Shown here piece after piece: positions 22,754 to 34,178 of a DNA stretch of 64,000 nt. A model generated the notes under the pieces. That model saw only the letters and a list, made by a program, of their open reading frames with translations, did no database searches and was not told the origin of the DNA. How positions within the stretch are numbered: the stretch's first letter is position 1; every line of letters starts with the position of its first letter. The position numbers and the translations under genes were made by a program. This stretch comes from Tausonia pullulans (lineage: Eukaryota; Basidiomycota; Tremellomycetes; Cystofilobasidiales; Mrakiaceae). The DNA is taken from positions 682,001-746,000 of the forward strand of contig OX637632.1 of NCBI GenBank assembly GCA_951802195.1. The letters run 5' to 3'.

Positions 22754-24619
22754 ATGTGGGGCCGGCCGTCTCCCGAGCCCCTGGTCTGCCTCCCATCCAC
22801 CATACCCTCCCTCGGCCATCGTCCCATGCTCCAGCCCCTCTCGACATCACCCTACCAGTCATCCCCGCTCCGCCCGTCCCCGATCCCCATCTCGCCCGCC
22901 TCAGGATCCTTCCCTCCTTCCCTTGGCTTTGGGCCAGCTCCGACGGCCTCGTCATCGACCTCTCACCTCCACGGGAACGGGAACTCGACGACTAGTGACA
23001 ACCAGCCCACGCCCTCACCGCCTCAGACTAGGTCTCTTGCAAGAAGCTCATCCCGGCGACTGAGTTCCGGCAGCCTGCTCTCCTTCGGCGAGCGCGGTGC
23101 CTCGCCGTTCGTCGGCTCGTATGAAGCCAGGTGAGTCAGATCAGCCCGCACGCGACCAGGCGTGCGGCCGGGTGTAGCCGAGGCAAGGCGCTCGCGCTCA
23201 TGAGGTCAGGTCTGACCATCTCATCTTCATTCTCCAAGTCTTCTCTCCTTCCGGTTCTCTACGACGCCGTCCCCGCCGCTCGAGTTCCGGCTTTCCCTAG
23301 GCGTCATTGGCCTGGGGCCGTCGACCCCGCCGTCCCTCAAGTGTCCATCGCACCTCGTTCTCCCCTTCTTCGCCCACTTCTTCCCGCTCGTGTCCTCCCC
23401 AAGCCCAAGCCCAGTCATCCAGTCTTCCTCGTCTTTCCCGTCGGGGGGAGTAGGAGGGAGAGCGACGGGGCTAACCGGCTCAGCTCTGTCAACCTCGCCC
23501 CAACTCGCCGTCTCGCCCTCGAACGCACCCCCCTCGACGCCCTACCTCGCGACCTTCTCCCTTAACGCCCACTTCCTCTCTCTTCCGTACCCGGAACTTC
23601 TCCCTGCGTTCCCAGGGTATCAGATCCCGGTGAAGGGCCAACTGCAGCTTCTCGTTTGTGGAACCTTGTCTTTGTTGCCGTTCTCATCCTGCATTAACGC
23701 TGCCTCTTCCCCTTCCCCCTGTCAGATCAGCAATCCCTCGACGGGCACAGGCATCAAGATCTTTCTCCTCCCTTATGACTGTTCTGGCATGCCTTACGGA
23801 TCTCGCATGGTCCTCCGTCAGAAATCCTATGAGCTCGACTCACGCACTTCGCCATCACCACCCACGTCCGCCCCCTCCACCTCACCCGCTCGACGACGGA
23901 ACAGCGGCAGCAACCACCAGCAGTATCACCAGCACCGCGAAGTCCTCCGGTCCTCCGTGACCGTCCACATTTGCTCTCCTCCAAATAACCGCGGGCCCGG
24001 TCACCCGCAGAAGTACTACCTCCACGGCGCCGTCAAGCTTATCTTCTCCCCATTGGCGCCCTCCTCGACCTTGCCGTCCAAGTCCAAGTCATCCGGCTCT
24101 CACTCGTCTGCATCCTCGTCGCTTCCACGAACGCGAAGCGTCGTCGACCTAGGGGGCAGCAGCAGCGAGGCCGACGGCGTAAGCGGCGCGGACAGTCGCT
24201 TCCTTCCTTATGAGTCGGAGCCGAACGCCGAGGAGTATGAGCAAGCGCGGAAAGAGCGGAAGCGCGCCGTCTTCGAGGTGATGAACCCTGGCGCTGCTAC
24301 TTCTGCAGAAGATCAGGGAATGGAAACTGTCAGAGGGCGCGTAAGGAGATCGAGGAAGTCGACGACGGTAACGGATAGTCATCGGCGCGGTTCGGGAGCC
24401 AGGAGAGAGGGGACAGAGTCGACGACGGTTGCGGATGATGGCGCGGGCGCGTTGACGTTCACGAAGAATTCGATGAAAAGGGCTCCTGGGGGTGGTGGAA
24501 GTGGTTTGGCGAGTGGGGCGGCCAACGCAGGCGCGGGAGGAGTAGGCGGAGAGGGGTCATCGTCGTCTTCAATCAGCGAGCTGAGCAGGAGGCTCAAGGC
24601 CGCTGAGCCGTTCCGGTAG
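22754..24619 (+). CDS. Atos/FAM214-like protein
   Basis: Exons 22754-23130, 23239-23653 and 23726-24619 give 561 residues. Two conserved blocks are visible. Block one is LSSGSLLSFGERGASPFVGS...YEASLLS, then EFRLSLGVIGLGPS and LKCPSHLVLPF. Block two is PAFPGYQIPVKGQLQLL...IKIFLLPYDCSGMPYGSRMV, LRQKSYEL, VTVHICSP and KYYLHGAVKLIFSP. These match the two domains of the Atos family (older names DUF4210 and 'chromosome segregation during meiosis'). Animal members act in transcriptional control; fungal members are poorly known. The tail is disordered with RSRKSTTV-type phosphosites. The second intron (72 nt) is in frame and stop-free, so retention would add 24 residues. The start is the first ATG (MWGRPSPEP); an upstream start is possible. 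Confidence 0.82.
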
Positions 24620-24804
24620 GAGGACGGATGGACAAATGCCCAGTTCACATTCTTAGTCCCATATCTTGTCTTTTTTTTGCATAGATTTGTTCTCCATCTT
24701 CCTTACACTGTTGTTTTATTCTTGCCTTCTCATGGCTTTCATATTGTCACTTCTAGCCTTCTTTTCTGCAGCTCCATTGCATCTGTTCTATGACATTCAG
24801 TTCT

Positions 24805-26584
24805 TTACAGCCTCAGCACCCCACCTGCCCCTACCCTCGACTCTCTCCTAGCCTGGAACCATCGCCTCGCCACGTCAACAGGCGCGAACCCAAATGCCCA
24901 AGCAACGACGACCCATGCCGCGCGATCGACGCTGGCCTTCCACCACCAGCCAAGCCCCTTGAGCCTGTCTCGGTCGGATATGATGGACCGCGGAACGTAG
25001 TACAGCAAAGCAGCGGGGAGGCGACCGACGACGACGGGGACGAGGTTGAGCGGGGAGGGCAGAGGAAGCGGGACGGGAGGAAGAGATCGATATTCTCTGA
25101 TCGCCTCTCCTCCTCGTCCAGCGGTTGTCCCTCGTCTGCGAGGCGCTCTTCCTCCAATAAGCGGCTCCCTCTCCCAGATCCTCTCTTCTCCCTGTGAAAC
25201 AGCGCCCTCGCCCCCACAGCTCATCATAAACTCCGTCGGTTCGCCCCCCTCGGCAAGGTACCTCAACAACGCGCGGATCCTCTCCCTCCTCGCTCGCACA
25301 GCGGCCTCCCATCCCCATTCAGCCTCCCAGGGGTCTTCGGGCGAGCTGTGCCGGCTGCGGGACGTGCTGGGAGAAGAAGGAACGACAAGGCGGGAGCAGC
25401 TGACGATGAGCCAGGCGAGAAGGGTCGCGACGAGGGAGAGAGAGAGCCAGACTCGGCCGAGAAAGGGGGCAACGCCGGGTTCGGGTGGGTCGATGATGAT
25501 GGGCGGGGGCTGTTGGGAGGGAGCGAAGCCTAGGCGTAATATGTCGCCGTTGAGGGATATGGTGAGCGCAGAGGCGATACAGAGGGTGAGGGGGAGAAAG
25601 AGGAGGGAGGGTTTGAGGAGCCGATGGGAGATGGTAATCGAATAGGCGGAGAGAGGAAGAAGGACTGAGGGCAGGAGGTGCGCCATGGAAGGCGTGGAAG
25701 GGGTGATGAGGGAGAAGAGAAGCGCAAGGAGCGAGGCGGAGAGAAGAGGATAGGAAAGCGAGATGAGCGCTGGGATGAGGGACGTAAGAAGCGCCATCGA
25801 TGGTAGGATGTGGGATAAGGAGAGTAAGAACCGGGGCTATTGGCAGATGACCATCAGCTATCCATTCGGAAGATTTCTGCGTAGATAAAGGAGTCACCTG
25901 GAAGAGATGCCCAACGGAAAAGATAATAAAGACTATCTCTCGTCCGTCTGGCCGCCAGGCACGACCGGATCCGTCGTCGACGCGTGCCTCAGACGGCCGG
26001 TCGTTAATGAGCGGACCCGGCAAAATGACCATGGTAAGGACAAGGATGATGAAGAGGACCCGGAACAGGAAGTCCAACGCGTGGATCCGTCTGGTAATCC
26101 ACAGGACGTGTCAGGCCAGAATAGCGAGGCGGCACGAGGGACAGGAATGCGGACCTCGGGACGCAGAGCGCTCGGGTCGAGAAGCCGGTCGTCGTCCTGT
26201 CCTGCCGACGCGTCCAAAGGTCCTCGACGGCGTCAATCAAGCTAGTATGGCTCAGGAGAGTTGATGCTGCAGGTGAGACGAGAAGCTCCAGCGCTGAAAA
26301 GGCAACAGTCAGGGACAGGGATCGATGACAACACGACGCGAAAAGCCAACCCCACCGGAGACCGTTCTCGAGTCACCAGCTTGCAGACACCGCCGCTCCA
26401 GCAGCGCAGGGATGAGATGGCTCGCGTCGGTTGCCTGGAGGAGCCCGTGGAGCTTGTGGAGGAGATCGGCCTCTTCCTGGGGGTCTGTCGTGCTGTGTGC
26501 GTGCTGGATCGCGAGGAGCGAGGACGCGAGGTCTTCTAAGTGCATCGTCGGGCCGGGCTCTTCGCCCAAAATCGAGGGTGACAT
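24805..26584 (-). CDS. Multi-pass membrane protein, uncharacterised
   Basis: Exons 26584-26377, 26293-26155, 26090-25898 and 25836-24805 give 523 residues. The N-terminal part is helical and acidic (EEADLLHKLHGLLQATDASH, LIDAVEDLWTRRQ). Membrane segments follow: LFRVLFIILVLTMVILPGPL, then after the last intron LLTSLIPALISLSYPLLSAS, LLALLFSLI, LLPSVLLPLSAYSI, SLLFLPLTLCIASALTISL and WLSLSLVATLLAWLIVSC. A hydrophilic stretch follows with REPLIGGRAPRRR, and two amphipathic segments lie near the C-terminus (LNLVPVVVGRLPAALLYYV, AAWVVVAWAFGF). I recognise no enzyme motif. The start ATG is uncertain because the frame before it is closed and an upstream exon is possible. It is convergent with the Atos-like gene (stop codons 186 bp apart). 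Confidence 0.75.
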
Positions 26585-27872
26585 TCCGAGCAGGGCGTGG
26601 ATGTCGATGGGTTCATCCTAATGCGGCTGGCAAGAGATGACAAGCCGGTCGAGAGACGCTTCTTTGAAACTGTGATGGCCGAGGCGCCTCAAGGAGAAGG
26701 GAGAGCCGGCTGGCTTGGGATCTTGGCCCTTCTCCCAACCACCACCCCCTCCCCCCTTCTGCCCAATGGCCCGACGGCGCCCACATCCCTCTCTTTGATC
26801 TTCCCGAGCCTCTGTCCATCGCAGTCCTCGTTGCTCGCTTTGGATGCTTCCTCAGCCGCCGCCATTGTTCTTCAAGTCGGCTCCGCAGCGGCCCTCCCTC
26901 GTCGAGGGAATGTCTCTCTTTACAACGGACCTTTTCTTCGATTGCCTCATCTTCCTATCCGCTGGATGTCCTCTTGTCGCGACATGGGCGGTTCGCGTCG
27001 GATGGTATGGCAGCAGGCCGTGGCGAGCGACGCTGTGACTCAGAGCGCTTGCCCTTTGACAACAGCATCCCTTTCTCCAGACATGATTGCGCCTGAACGC
27101 ACGCACTCATATGACCTCCAGTGCGCGAGGATCACGGTGCACGGTGGTCACGCTTCTCATCTTAGCTTGATTTCTCTCCGTTCATTCATGCCATGTGATC
27201 TCGCTCCTTCGTACTTGGACTCTAATTGTGCTTCCTGCTTGCGCCTCTCCCGCATGCGCTTGTTTCTGCTCGCATCGACCACCTCCAATGTTTATGTGGA
27301 CGGGAGCGGGCGCCTTGTGAGCGAGGGCAATGAGGAAGCACCGAAGCAAGCGCAAGTGCGAAGTTGCTGAATGGAAAGCTGGAGCTTTGGATAGACGTTA
27401 GCAAAAAAACCGGGGACGATGTCTCTGACTCTAATCTCCCCATATTACGCGACGCCCTCGAGGGTCTCCCGTTCGGCGTGGTCTGCGATGGCTTGTAGCA
27501 TGCGCTTGAACAAAGGCTAGGGCTAGTCCTGGTTGAGACCAGGAGATCCTATTTGATTCTGGTACTCTGAGCAGCAGGTAGACATTGAACAACAAAGATC
27601 AGGTTTCACGCAATGTGAAACGGCGTGGCCCATGAGCTGGAAAAAGTGCACGCGAAAGAAATAACCCTGACTATCCTTTCTCCACGCTACTTCATATACA
27701 TGTCTAGATGTCTGAATATGATAATGGCCTCCCAATCTCGAACTAAGGGAAGAAGCGTCGGCTCCGGTCGCTATAACGAGGTTGGAGCGAGGGGGTCAGA
27801 GCAGGCAGGTCAAGGAGGAGACGCGCTGCCGCCTTGGTCCGTCTCCTTCGACAACCACCAACCCCTTCCTTC
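26585..27872. other. intergenic region upstream of HSF1
   Basis: It contains a 257-codon plus-strand frame (26597-27370) that has no recognisable motif, no supporting splice structure and a composition like a chance frame, so I do not call it. The region should hold the HSF1 promoter and that of the membrane protein. Confidence 0.4.
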
Positions 27873-30763
27873 ATGCCGTCCAGGAAAGTCGCTGTCCCGC
27901 CTGCAAGCGAATCCTCCATGGACCTAGTTCTTGCTCGCATCAAGGCGGATGCTCCGAAAGGCGGGAGCGCAGCCTCAGGCACGAAAGTCTCCCCCTTCCT
28001 TAACAAGCTCTTCTCGTACGTAACAACTTCGCGGCCCTCCCCCTCTCATTCGCCTCTCTTCTCGCTTCCGGTTTCGCGTTCCAAAGCTTCTGCTTGGCAG
28101 GTCTTGTCAAGCTCGATGCTTCCTAACGCGATGCTGGACGGAAAGGCCAGCTTCGTTGGATGACGTCGTCCAAAACTTAACGGTTGACGCATTCCGCTCG
28201 TCGCCCTCTCCTTCCTTCCGCCAGCATGGTCTCGGACGAGTCCACAGACGAGATGATCCACTGGGCCGAGAACGGGGAATCCTTCTTCGGTGAGTCCCAG
28301 CGTAGCCTCCACTGACAGCATGGACGGTCGTGTCCGGCCCCCCTCCCGTCTTCCCCCCCCCCCCCCCCCCCCCCCTTCCCCCCTTCCGCCCTGTCCATCG
28401 GCCTGACGCGGTTGTCCCGTCCTCCCTTTCCCTTTAGTCCCGAACCATGAGCGTTTCGGCCAGGAGATCTTGCCTCGTTTCTTCAAGCACTCCAATTTTT
28501 CGTCCTTTGTTCGCCAGCTCAACATGTGCGTGCTATCCATCTGAGAGCCGCGCGTCGGGGAGAGAGACGCTTCTCACGCTACCCGACCCGACTGGACTGA
28601 CCGACCTCCGAACCTTCCTGTCGTCTCGCAGGTACGGATTCCACAAGGTCCCCCACCTCCAGACGGGTGTCCTTGCCCCAAACTCGGCCTCGGAGCTCTG
28701 GGAGTTTACCAACCCAAACTTCCGGCGCGACCAGCCAGAGCTGCTACCGCTCGTCCAGCGCAAGAAGCATACCCCTGCCACCCAGGCTGCCTCGTCGTCG
28801 GACCAGCCCATCGCCTCAGGCTCTGGCGGGTCGGGCTCTCGCCCAGTCGCTACGACAGCTGGCGGTGCCCAAGGCTCAGGCTCCGGCCCCAGCTCCGGCA
28901 GCGTCAACGGCCACCTTCCCTCGGCACCCGGGCTCGACCTCCAGACGGTCCTGAACGGCCTGACGTCGATCCGAGCATCCCAGTCGTCGCTCAACTCGGA
29001 GCTCAAGAATCTCCAGACGTCGAACGAGCACCTCTGGCGGGAGGCCATCGCCTCCCGCGAGCGCCACCGCCGGCACCAGGATACTACGGACCGGATCCTC
29101 CGCTTCCTTGCCGGGGTGTTTGGTCCGCAGGCGGCGGAAGGTCTCTCAGCCAAAGGCAAGGAGAAGGCTGGCGACGGGAAGAAGGGCAAGCGCAAGATCG
29201 TCGTCGTGCCCAAGAATCGCCGGCGGCTCATGATTGGGGATGGGACGATCGGGGTCGAGAGCGATGCGGACGTGTCAGATGGTGACGCCGAGGAGTTTGA
29301 GCTGCCGTACGCCGAGGATGATGAGGAGATGGAGGAGATCTCGAAGAGTGAGTTCTCACCTGAACATCGATGCTCACCCTTGGCCAGTCGCATTGACATC
29401 TCTACGTGCTTGCTCGACAGATCGCTTCACCGAGTTCTCACCCGGTTCGACGACATCGGGCAAAGCCCCCAACAACTATACCCGCGCATCGCCATCCATC
29501 ATTCACAGCATCGATAGCCCGGAGAACACAATGAATCGCTTCGACGAGCTCTCCTCCAGCGTGACGCCGAGTGGTATGACGCCCAAGTCCGAACCCCGGA
29601 ATGGCCTCGAGCTGTCTCTGCAGCAGCGACAGCAGACCGTGGCGCCCTTCTCCTCTTCATCCGAACCTCCTCCCCAAGCACCTCTCTCCCCCTTCAGCCA
29701 ATGGATGAACCCAGATCCCTTCTCGATCCAGTCCTCGATCGCTTCGCTCGCCGCCGCCGGCGGGTCCAACCCCACTCCTCAGCAGATCATGTCCCCGCTC
29801 GGCAAGTCCACGTCGGAGCTCGAGCTTTACAAACGGCAACAGCAGAACGGTCATCGTCCGCCGGGCGTCAGTGGTTCGACCGCTTCTGACTTGCAGTCGT
29901 ACTTCGAGCCGACAGCACCGTACGGCGCACCGGGCGTCGCTGGCCAGATCGCCGACCACCCATATACCTTTTCGCCGTCGGCGTCACCTCTAGCAGCCTC
30001 TCAGTCCGCTGTAGACGTGCTGTCGAGCAATCCGCTCTCTCCTGGGACGATGGCTACATTGCAGGCGTCGATGCGTCACGGTACATCTCCATCAATCTTT
30101 GGAGATCTCTTTCCTTCGCGCTGAAGAAGGGGCCTGACTTCCGCCTCATTTTTACTTAACACAGATCCTTACTCGTCCAATGCTTCCCAGACGGCACACA
30201 CCCGCCACTACCAGTCCACGGAAGCCATTGAAGCCGATGTCGACGCCGTGCAGAGGTCGATCGACGATCTCGTCGCATCGCTCGGTCTTGACCCGGAAGC
30301 CGGCGCCCAGCTCAAGGGCGAGCTTTCCTCTGAGACGCCGTTTGACATAGACGCCTTCTTCCGCAACTATGTCGCTTCGGGCCCAGCGCAGGTGCCCGGG
30401 CTAAACGGGGTCGCCGACGAGGCGGGGGACGGTCGGTCCCTAGAGGACCTACCGAGCGAGGAAATCGATCGCCTGCTCGAGGCGACAAAGGGGCAGCTTG
30501 GAGAGGCGGAAGTCTTTGGCGCTGGGAATGGGGGTGCTGGCTTGCTTGGGGACGCTTTGAGTGGGGCTACGACGCCTGGAAGAGAAACAACAAGTGGGGA
30601 TGTGACTCCTGGCGGGGGGAGAGGCATCAAGCGGAAGAGCACAGGCATGCTTCCAGATATGCCGCTGAGCGTCGATGGAGAGGACGCGGACGATGTCGAT
30701 GAGGAGGCAGCGGGCTCCACGGCTGCGGGCAGGAAGAAAGGCAAGGGGAAGAGGCGGACTTGA
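27873..30763 (+). CDS. HSF1: Heat shock transcription factor HSF1
   Basis: Six exons (27873-28015, 28225-28289, 28438-28525, 28632-29347, 29421-30080, 30165-30763) give 756 residues. The winged-helix DNA-binding domain starts near residue 42: [16 protein letters not shown], then [18 protein letters not shown], the recognition part [20 protein letters not shown] and the closing [11 protein letters not shown]. It is followed by a flexible Ser/Gly linker, an HR-A/B trimerisation coiled coil ([20 protein letters not shown], then [17 protein letters not shown]) and a long Ser/Pro-rich activation region. A late acidic patch ([14 protein letters not shown]) precedes the basic end [10 protein letters not shown]. 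It binds nGAAn repeats and drives chaperone genes; in fungi it is normally essential. Three introns split the DNA-binding domain, and intron 2 contains a 23-nt poly(C) run. Confidence 0.96.
28353..28375. repeat. poly(C) tract, 23 nt, in HSF1 intron 2
   Basis: An uninterrupted C run inside a 148-nt intron, followed by more C-rich sequence and then a normal acceptor (CCCTTTAG). Confidence 0.9.
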
Positions 30764-31027
30764 GGAGCAGGATCGTGGGTTCTGGTGGTGGTCATGTCGG
30801 TTTCCGGGTTTCGTTCTTATTCCTCGTCGTCTTCTATTTTTCCCCCATATTGTAGTCGTATCCCCTAGCTCTTCTTCATTGTCGTTGCGTAATGTCTTTG
30901 CAACATCTTGGTTACGTAGACAGAGCAAAGCGCACGGGCTGACGTGTGGCTTCAGCCGAGGAAGATGACGTTTTGTTCGGGCGAGGTCTCATTATCTCCA
31001 TCTAAAACGACGATCAACCATTTCACT
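30764..31027. other. HSF1 to GNL1 intergenic region
   Basis: 264 bp between tandem genes, holding the HSF1 3' UTR and the GNL1 promoter. No other feature seen. Confidence 0.4.
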
Positions 31028-34000
31028 ATGGCTCGCAAGAAACCCCAGTCCGCCAAGTAAGTGCTAAACTCTCTCTTGTCGTTCCAAGAGGGCCTCGCTC
31101 TGACAGGTCCTTTCCATTCTTCCCGCCTGGTCAGGCAGCGCAAAGCGTGAGTCTCGCCCCGTCGTTCGTTCCTCGAGCCTCCATCTCGTTGCTGACCATC
31201 TCGCACACCCTCCTCTCTCCTTACAGTCAGCTACAAGAGAAGCGAGCCATCAAGCGCGGCGACCTCCCAACTCCATCCCCCGCCTTACGCTCGAATACAA
31301 CTCGCGGGTCGCGCTCCGCCGCTGGAGGACTCGGTTACACCCTTCACGCTGGTGGGACGGCAGCTGGGCGGGTCAAGGAGTCGGACCCGAGCTCAAAGAG
31401 GCTGGCGTCCAAGTTCATCGATCTACCGCCCGAGGTGAGTCCTTGAGGTGGTGGAGGAGGAGGCTCGCCATGTGAAGCGGACGAGGCGCCGACGCGTTCG
31501 TCACTTGCCTGTCTCTTTCGCTAACGTTCAGGACGGGCGTGCGTCGTCACCAACTCTTTTAGTTCATCCAGCGGGCGAGGACGACCGCTCTGACTGAGGT
31601 GATGCCTCGGCCTATTGATCCGGAGGTCGCAGTATTCCCCGTAGAGCTAGTCGAGCGAGCAAGGGACAAGCCGGCGCTTCGCATCGTACATGTTCTTTCC
31701 CTTCTTCCCTCACGCTCGCATGCTTATGTGGACTCGGCCTTCCTAGATGCGCCGTCCCAAGTGGAGATACGATCAGACGAAGAAGGAGGTCGAAAAGAAC
31801 GAGGAGGGCATGTTCGCTAAATGGCTCGCAGCCGTCGACAGCGAGGTGGATGAGTGGCGCGAGGAGGGTCTGCTAGAAACCAAGGCGCGACAGGAGCAGG
31901 CCGAGGCAGAGAAGAGAGAGGGTGGCCACAAGGAAGAAACGAAGAAGATCCCTGGTATATCTTGGCCGAGATCGGCGAGTGAGTCTGGCATGATGATCAA
32001 TTCCAATGAAGCGCACCTATGCTGATTGACGCACCTGACCCAGCCTTTTTTGAGCGTAATCTCCAGGTTTATCGTGAGTCAGAACAACCGGAAGCCTCCA
32101 GCGTTGCACTGAAGCTCATTTCTCTTTCCAGGCCAACTTTGGCGGACTATCGAACGCTCATCGATCCTGCTCGTTCTCATCGACGTCCGTTGCCCGCCGC
32201 TTCATTTCCCGCCCTCACTCCAGGAGTACATATCCTCTCTCACACCTCGACGCGAGATAGTGCTCCTCCTCACAAAGAATGATCTTGTCCCGGAGGATAT
32301 CTCCAAGGGATGGCTCGAGTGGTGCACGCGCGAGTGGGGTCACTTTGGCGAAGTTGTCCCTGTCGAGAGCTACCGCCGAGAGGCTAGGAAGCAAGGTGGG
32401 TGACGATCGATTCTGAGGTTCATCGAGTCCAGGACTGATCCTTGTTCCCCATTGTCTTTCAGGCACTCGAGCGGCGATCAAATCTCATCTCCCTTCGGAG
32501 GATCTCATGCGTCTGATCGATGCTCTCGAAAGGGCGCACAAGCGGCTTTTGACGCCGCCAGCTCCAGTCACAGCGGACCCAGGGCGATTGGCACGGTGGA
32601 AGCCTTGGGTGAAGGAGGACGTCGACTGGGCGGGCCTCAGGCAATACAAAGCGCCTCCGGTGGGTGGAAGGGCGCAAGCTGTTGGGACAGAGGCCGGAGA
32701 GGAGGGGGAGAGGGGAGAGGAGGAGAAGAGTGACGATGAGCCGGGGCGAGAGGAAGACGAGGAGAAAGAGCGCGGTGGGGAAGGTGATGAAGGTCAAGCT
32801 GATGCTGCCGGCGTGCACAAGGAGGAAGACTTCCTGACCATTGGTCTCATCGGGTCAGTGTCACATTCGAGAGATACATACCCAACACACATAGCAGCTG
32901 ATCCTCTCTGGTCTCATCCCTCATAGCCAGCCGAACGTCGGCAAGTCATCTCTGCTCAACGCTCTGCTCGGCCAGTCGCGCGTCCGCGCCTCTAAGACGC
33001 CCGGGAAGACGAAGCATTTCCAGGTGAGTGATCTGGCAGACGCTCTCCTTACAAAGTCTAGCAACTGATGGATCCTACGGGCGCGTTGCAGACTATCTTC
33101 TGGAGCCCCTCCGTTCGCCTTGCCGACACACCGGGCCTAGTTCTGCCCTCCCTGACCCCTTACGAGCTCCAAGCCGTCTCCTCCATCCTCCCAATTTCCC
33201 AAGTCCCTGCCTTGCCCGCCGTTCTCGGTCTCGCTAGCCGGCTCATCCCGCTCGAACAGGTCCTCGGACTCAAGCACGATGTCGAGGGGGATGCTGCTGT
33301 TGCTGACGGCGTGGAGGCGAAAAAGACATGGCGCGCTGGGATGCCCAACAAGGGAGGGGAGAGGGAAGAGATCTGGACAACGGGCGACATCCTCGAGGGT
33401 TGGGCACTCGACAGAGGCTTCCGTGAGTGCTGCTAGTCGCTTGTACGCCGGGAAGAGTAACGCTGACAGAAGACGACTTCTGCAGTGACTGCCAAGGCGG
33501 GGCGACCGGACCTCATGCGTGCTGCAAACCACAGTCAGTCATCCTTCGCTCTGCCGGGTACGTTGACTGGGAGCTGACGATGATGATGTCTGGTAGTCCT
33601 TCGCTCGATCGCCGAGGCCCGGATCAATTGGGCGTTCTCTGCGCCACCTCTCCCACCAGCATCTTTTCCGTCCGAGGAGGCCAACACCTCGCCACCTGTC
33701 TCAATAGCACCTCTCCGGCCGGGCCAGGGGATCTGGCTTGGAGAGCGCGAGAAGATCACTTACGAGTCGTCAGAGGAAGAGGAAAACGAGAGCGAGCCTG
33801 AGTCGGAGTGGGCGGAGGAGGACGGGTTTGAGGCAGGGGCGGATAGCGAGGAGGGCGGGCTGGAAGGGCACGAGGAGAGTGAAGAAAGCGAAGAGGATGA
33901 TACTCGGCCCACGATGGTCGCTTCGTCGATGTTCAGCAGTCTGATCATCGAAGGAGAGGAGGACCAGGAGTCCAGGATGACCCAGAGTAGTGATGCTTGA
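31028..34000 (+). CDS. GNL1: GNL1-like circularly permuted GTPase
   Basis: Twelve exons (31028-31056, 31135-31146, 31227-31434, 31563-31685, 31747-31978, 32044-32073, 32132-32395, 32463-32853, 32927-33023, 33092-33422, 33486-33533, 33597-34000) give 722 residues. The basic start MARKKPQSAKQRKAQLQEKR is typical of GNL1. G motifs come in permuted order: G4 LLTKNDLV first, then G1 GQPNVGKSS, the G2 region KTPGKTKHFQ and G3 DTPG. FFERNLQVYRQLWRTIERS and DVRCPPLHFPPSL mark the YlqF/MMR1-HSR1 GNL1 branch. This family works in ribosome biogenesis or nucleolar transport; the exact role of GNL1 is less clear. An acidic insert and an acidic tail are present. Exon 2 is only 12 nt. Convergent with NAN1. 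Confidence 0.93.
31135..31146 (+). other. 12-nt micro-exon of GNL1
   Basis: It encodes part of KQRKA between exons 1 and 3. The 12 nt are bounded by AG at 31133-31134 and GT at 31147-31148. The length is a multiple of three, so skipping it would delete four residues from the basic N-terminal motif while keeping the frame. Confidence 0.7.
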
Positions 34001-34178
34001 ACGATGATAGCATGCACGCTCTTCTCCAATGACGTCTCGATATATACGGCGATCGGTTCGAGAAAGTGAAGTGGCGAGGACAGCAGAGCATAAATACAGG
34101 CAGACTCGATTGGCCTCGCAAAAGAAAAAGAAAAAAAAGAAAAAAAAAAGGAACAAGGTACAGAGGGACGGCGACCGT
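34001..34178. terminator. shared 3' region of GNL1 and NAN1, with A-rich tract
   Basis: 178 bp lie between two converging stop codons. An A-rich run (about 34121-34150) is present on the plus strand. The region must hold both 3' UTRs and polyadenylation sites. Confidence 0.4.

Noticed and set aside
26597-27370. 257-codon plus-strand frame starting with ATG
   Set aside because: No recognisable motif, low-complexity Ser/Leu composition and no splice context; more likely the promoter and leader region of HSF1 with a chance frame in GC-rich DNA.
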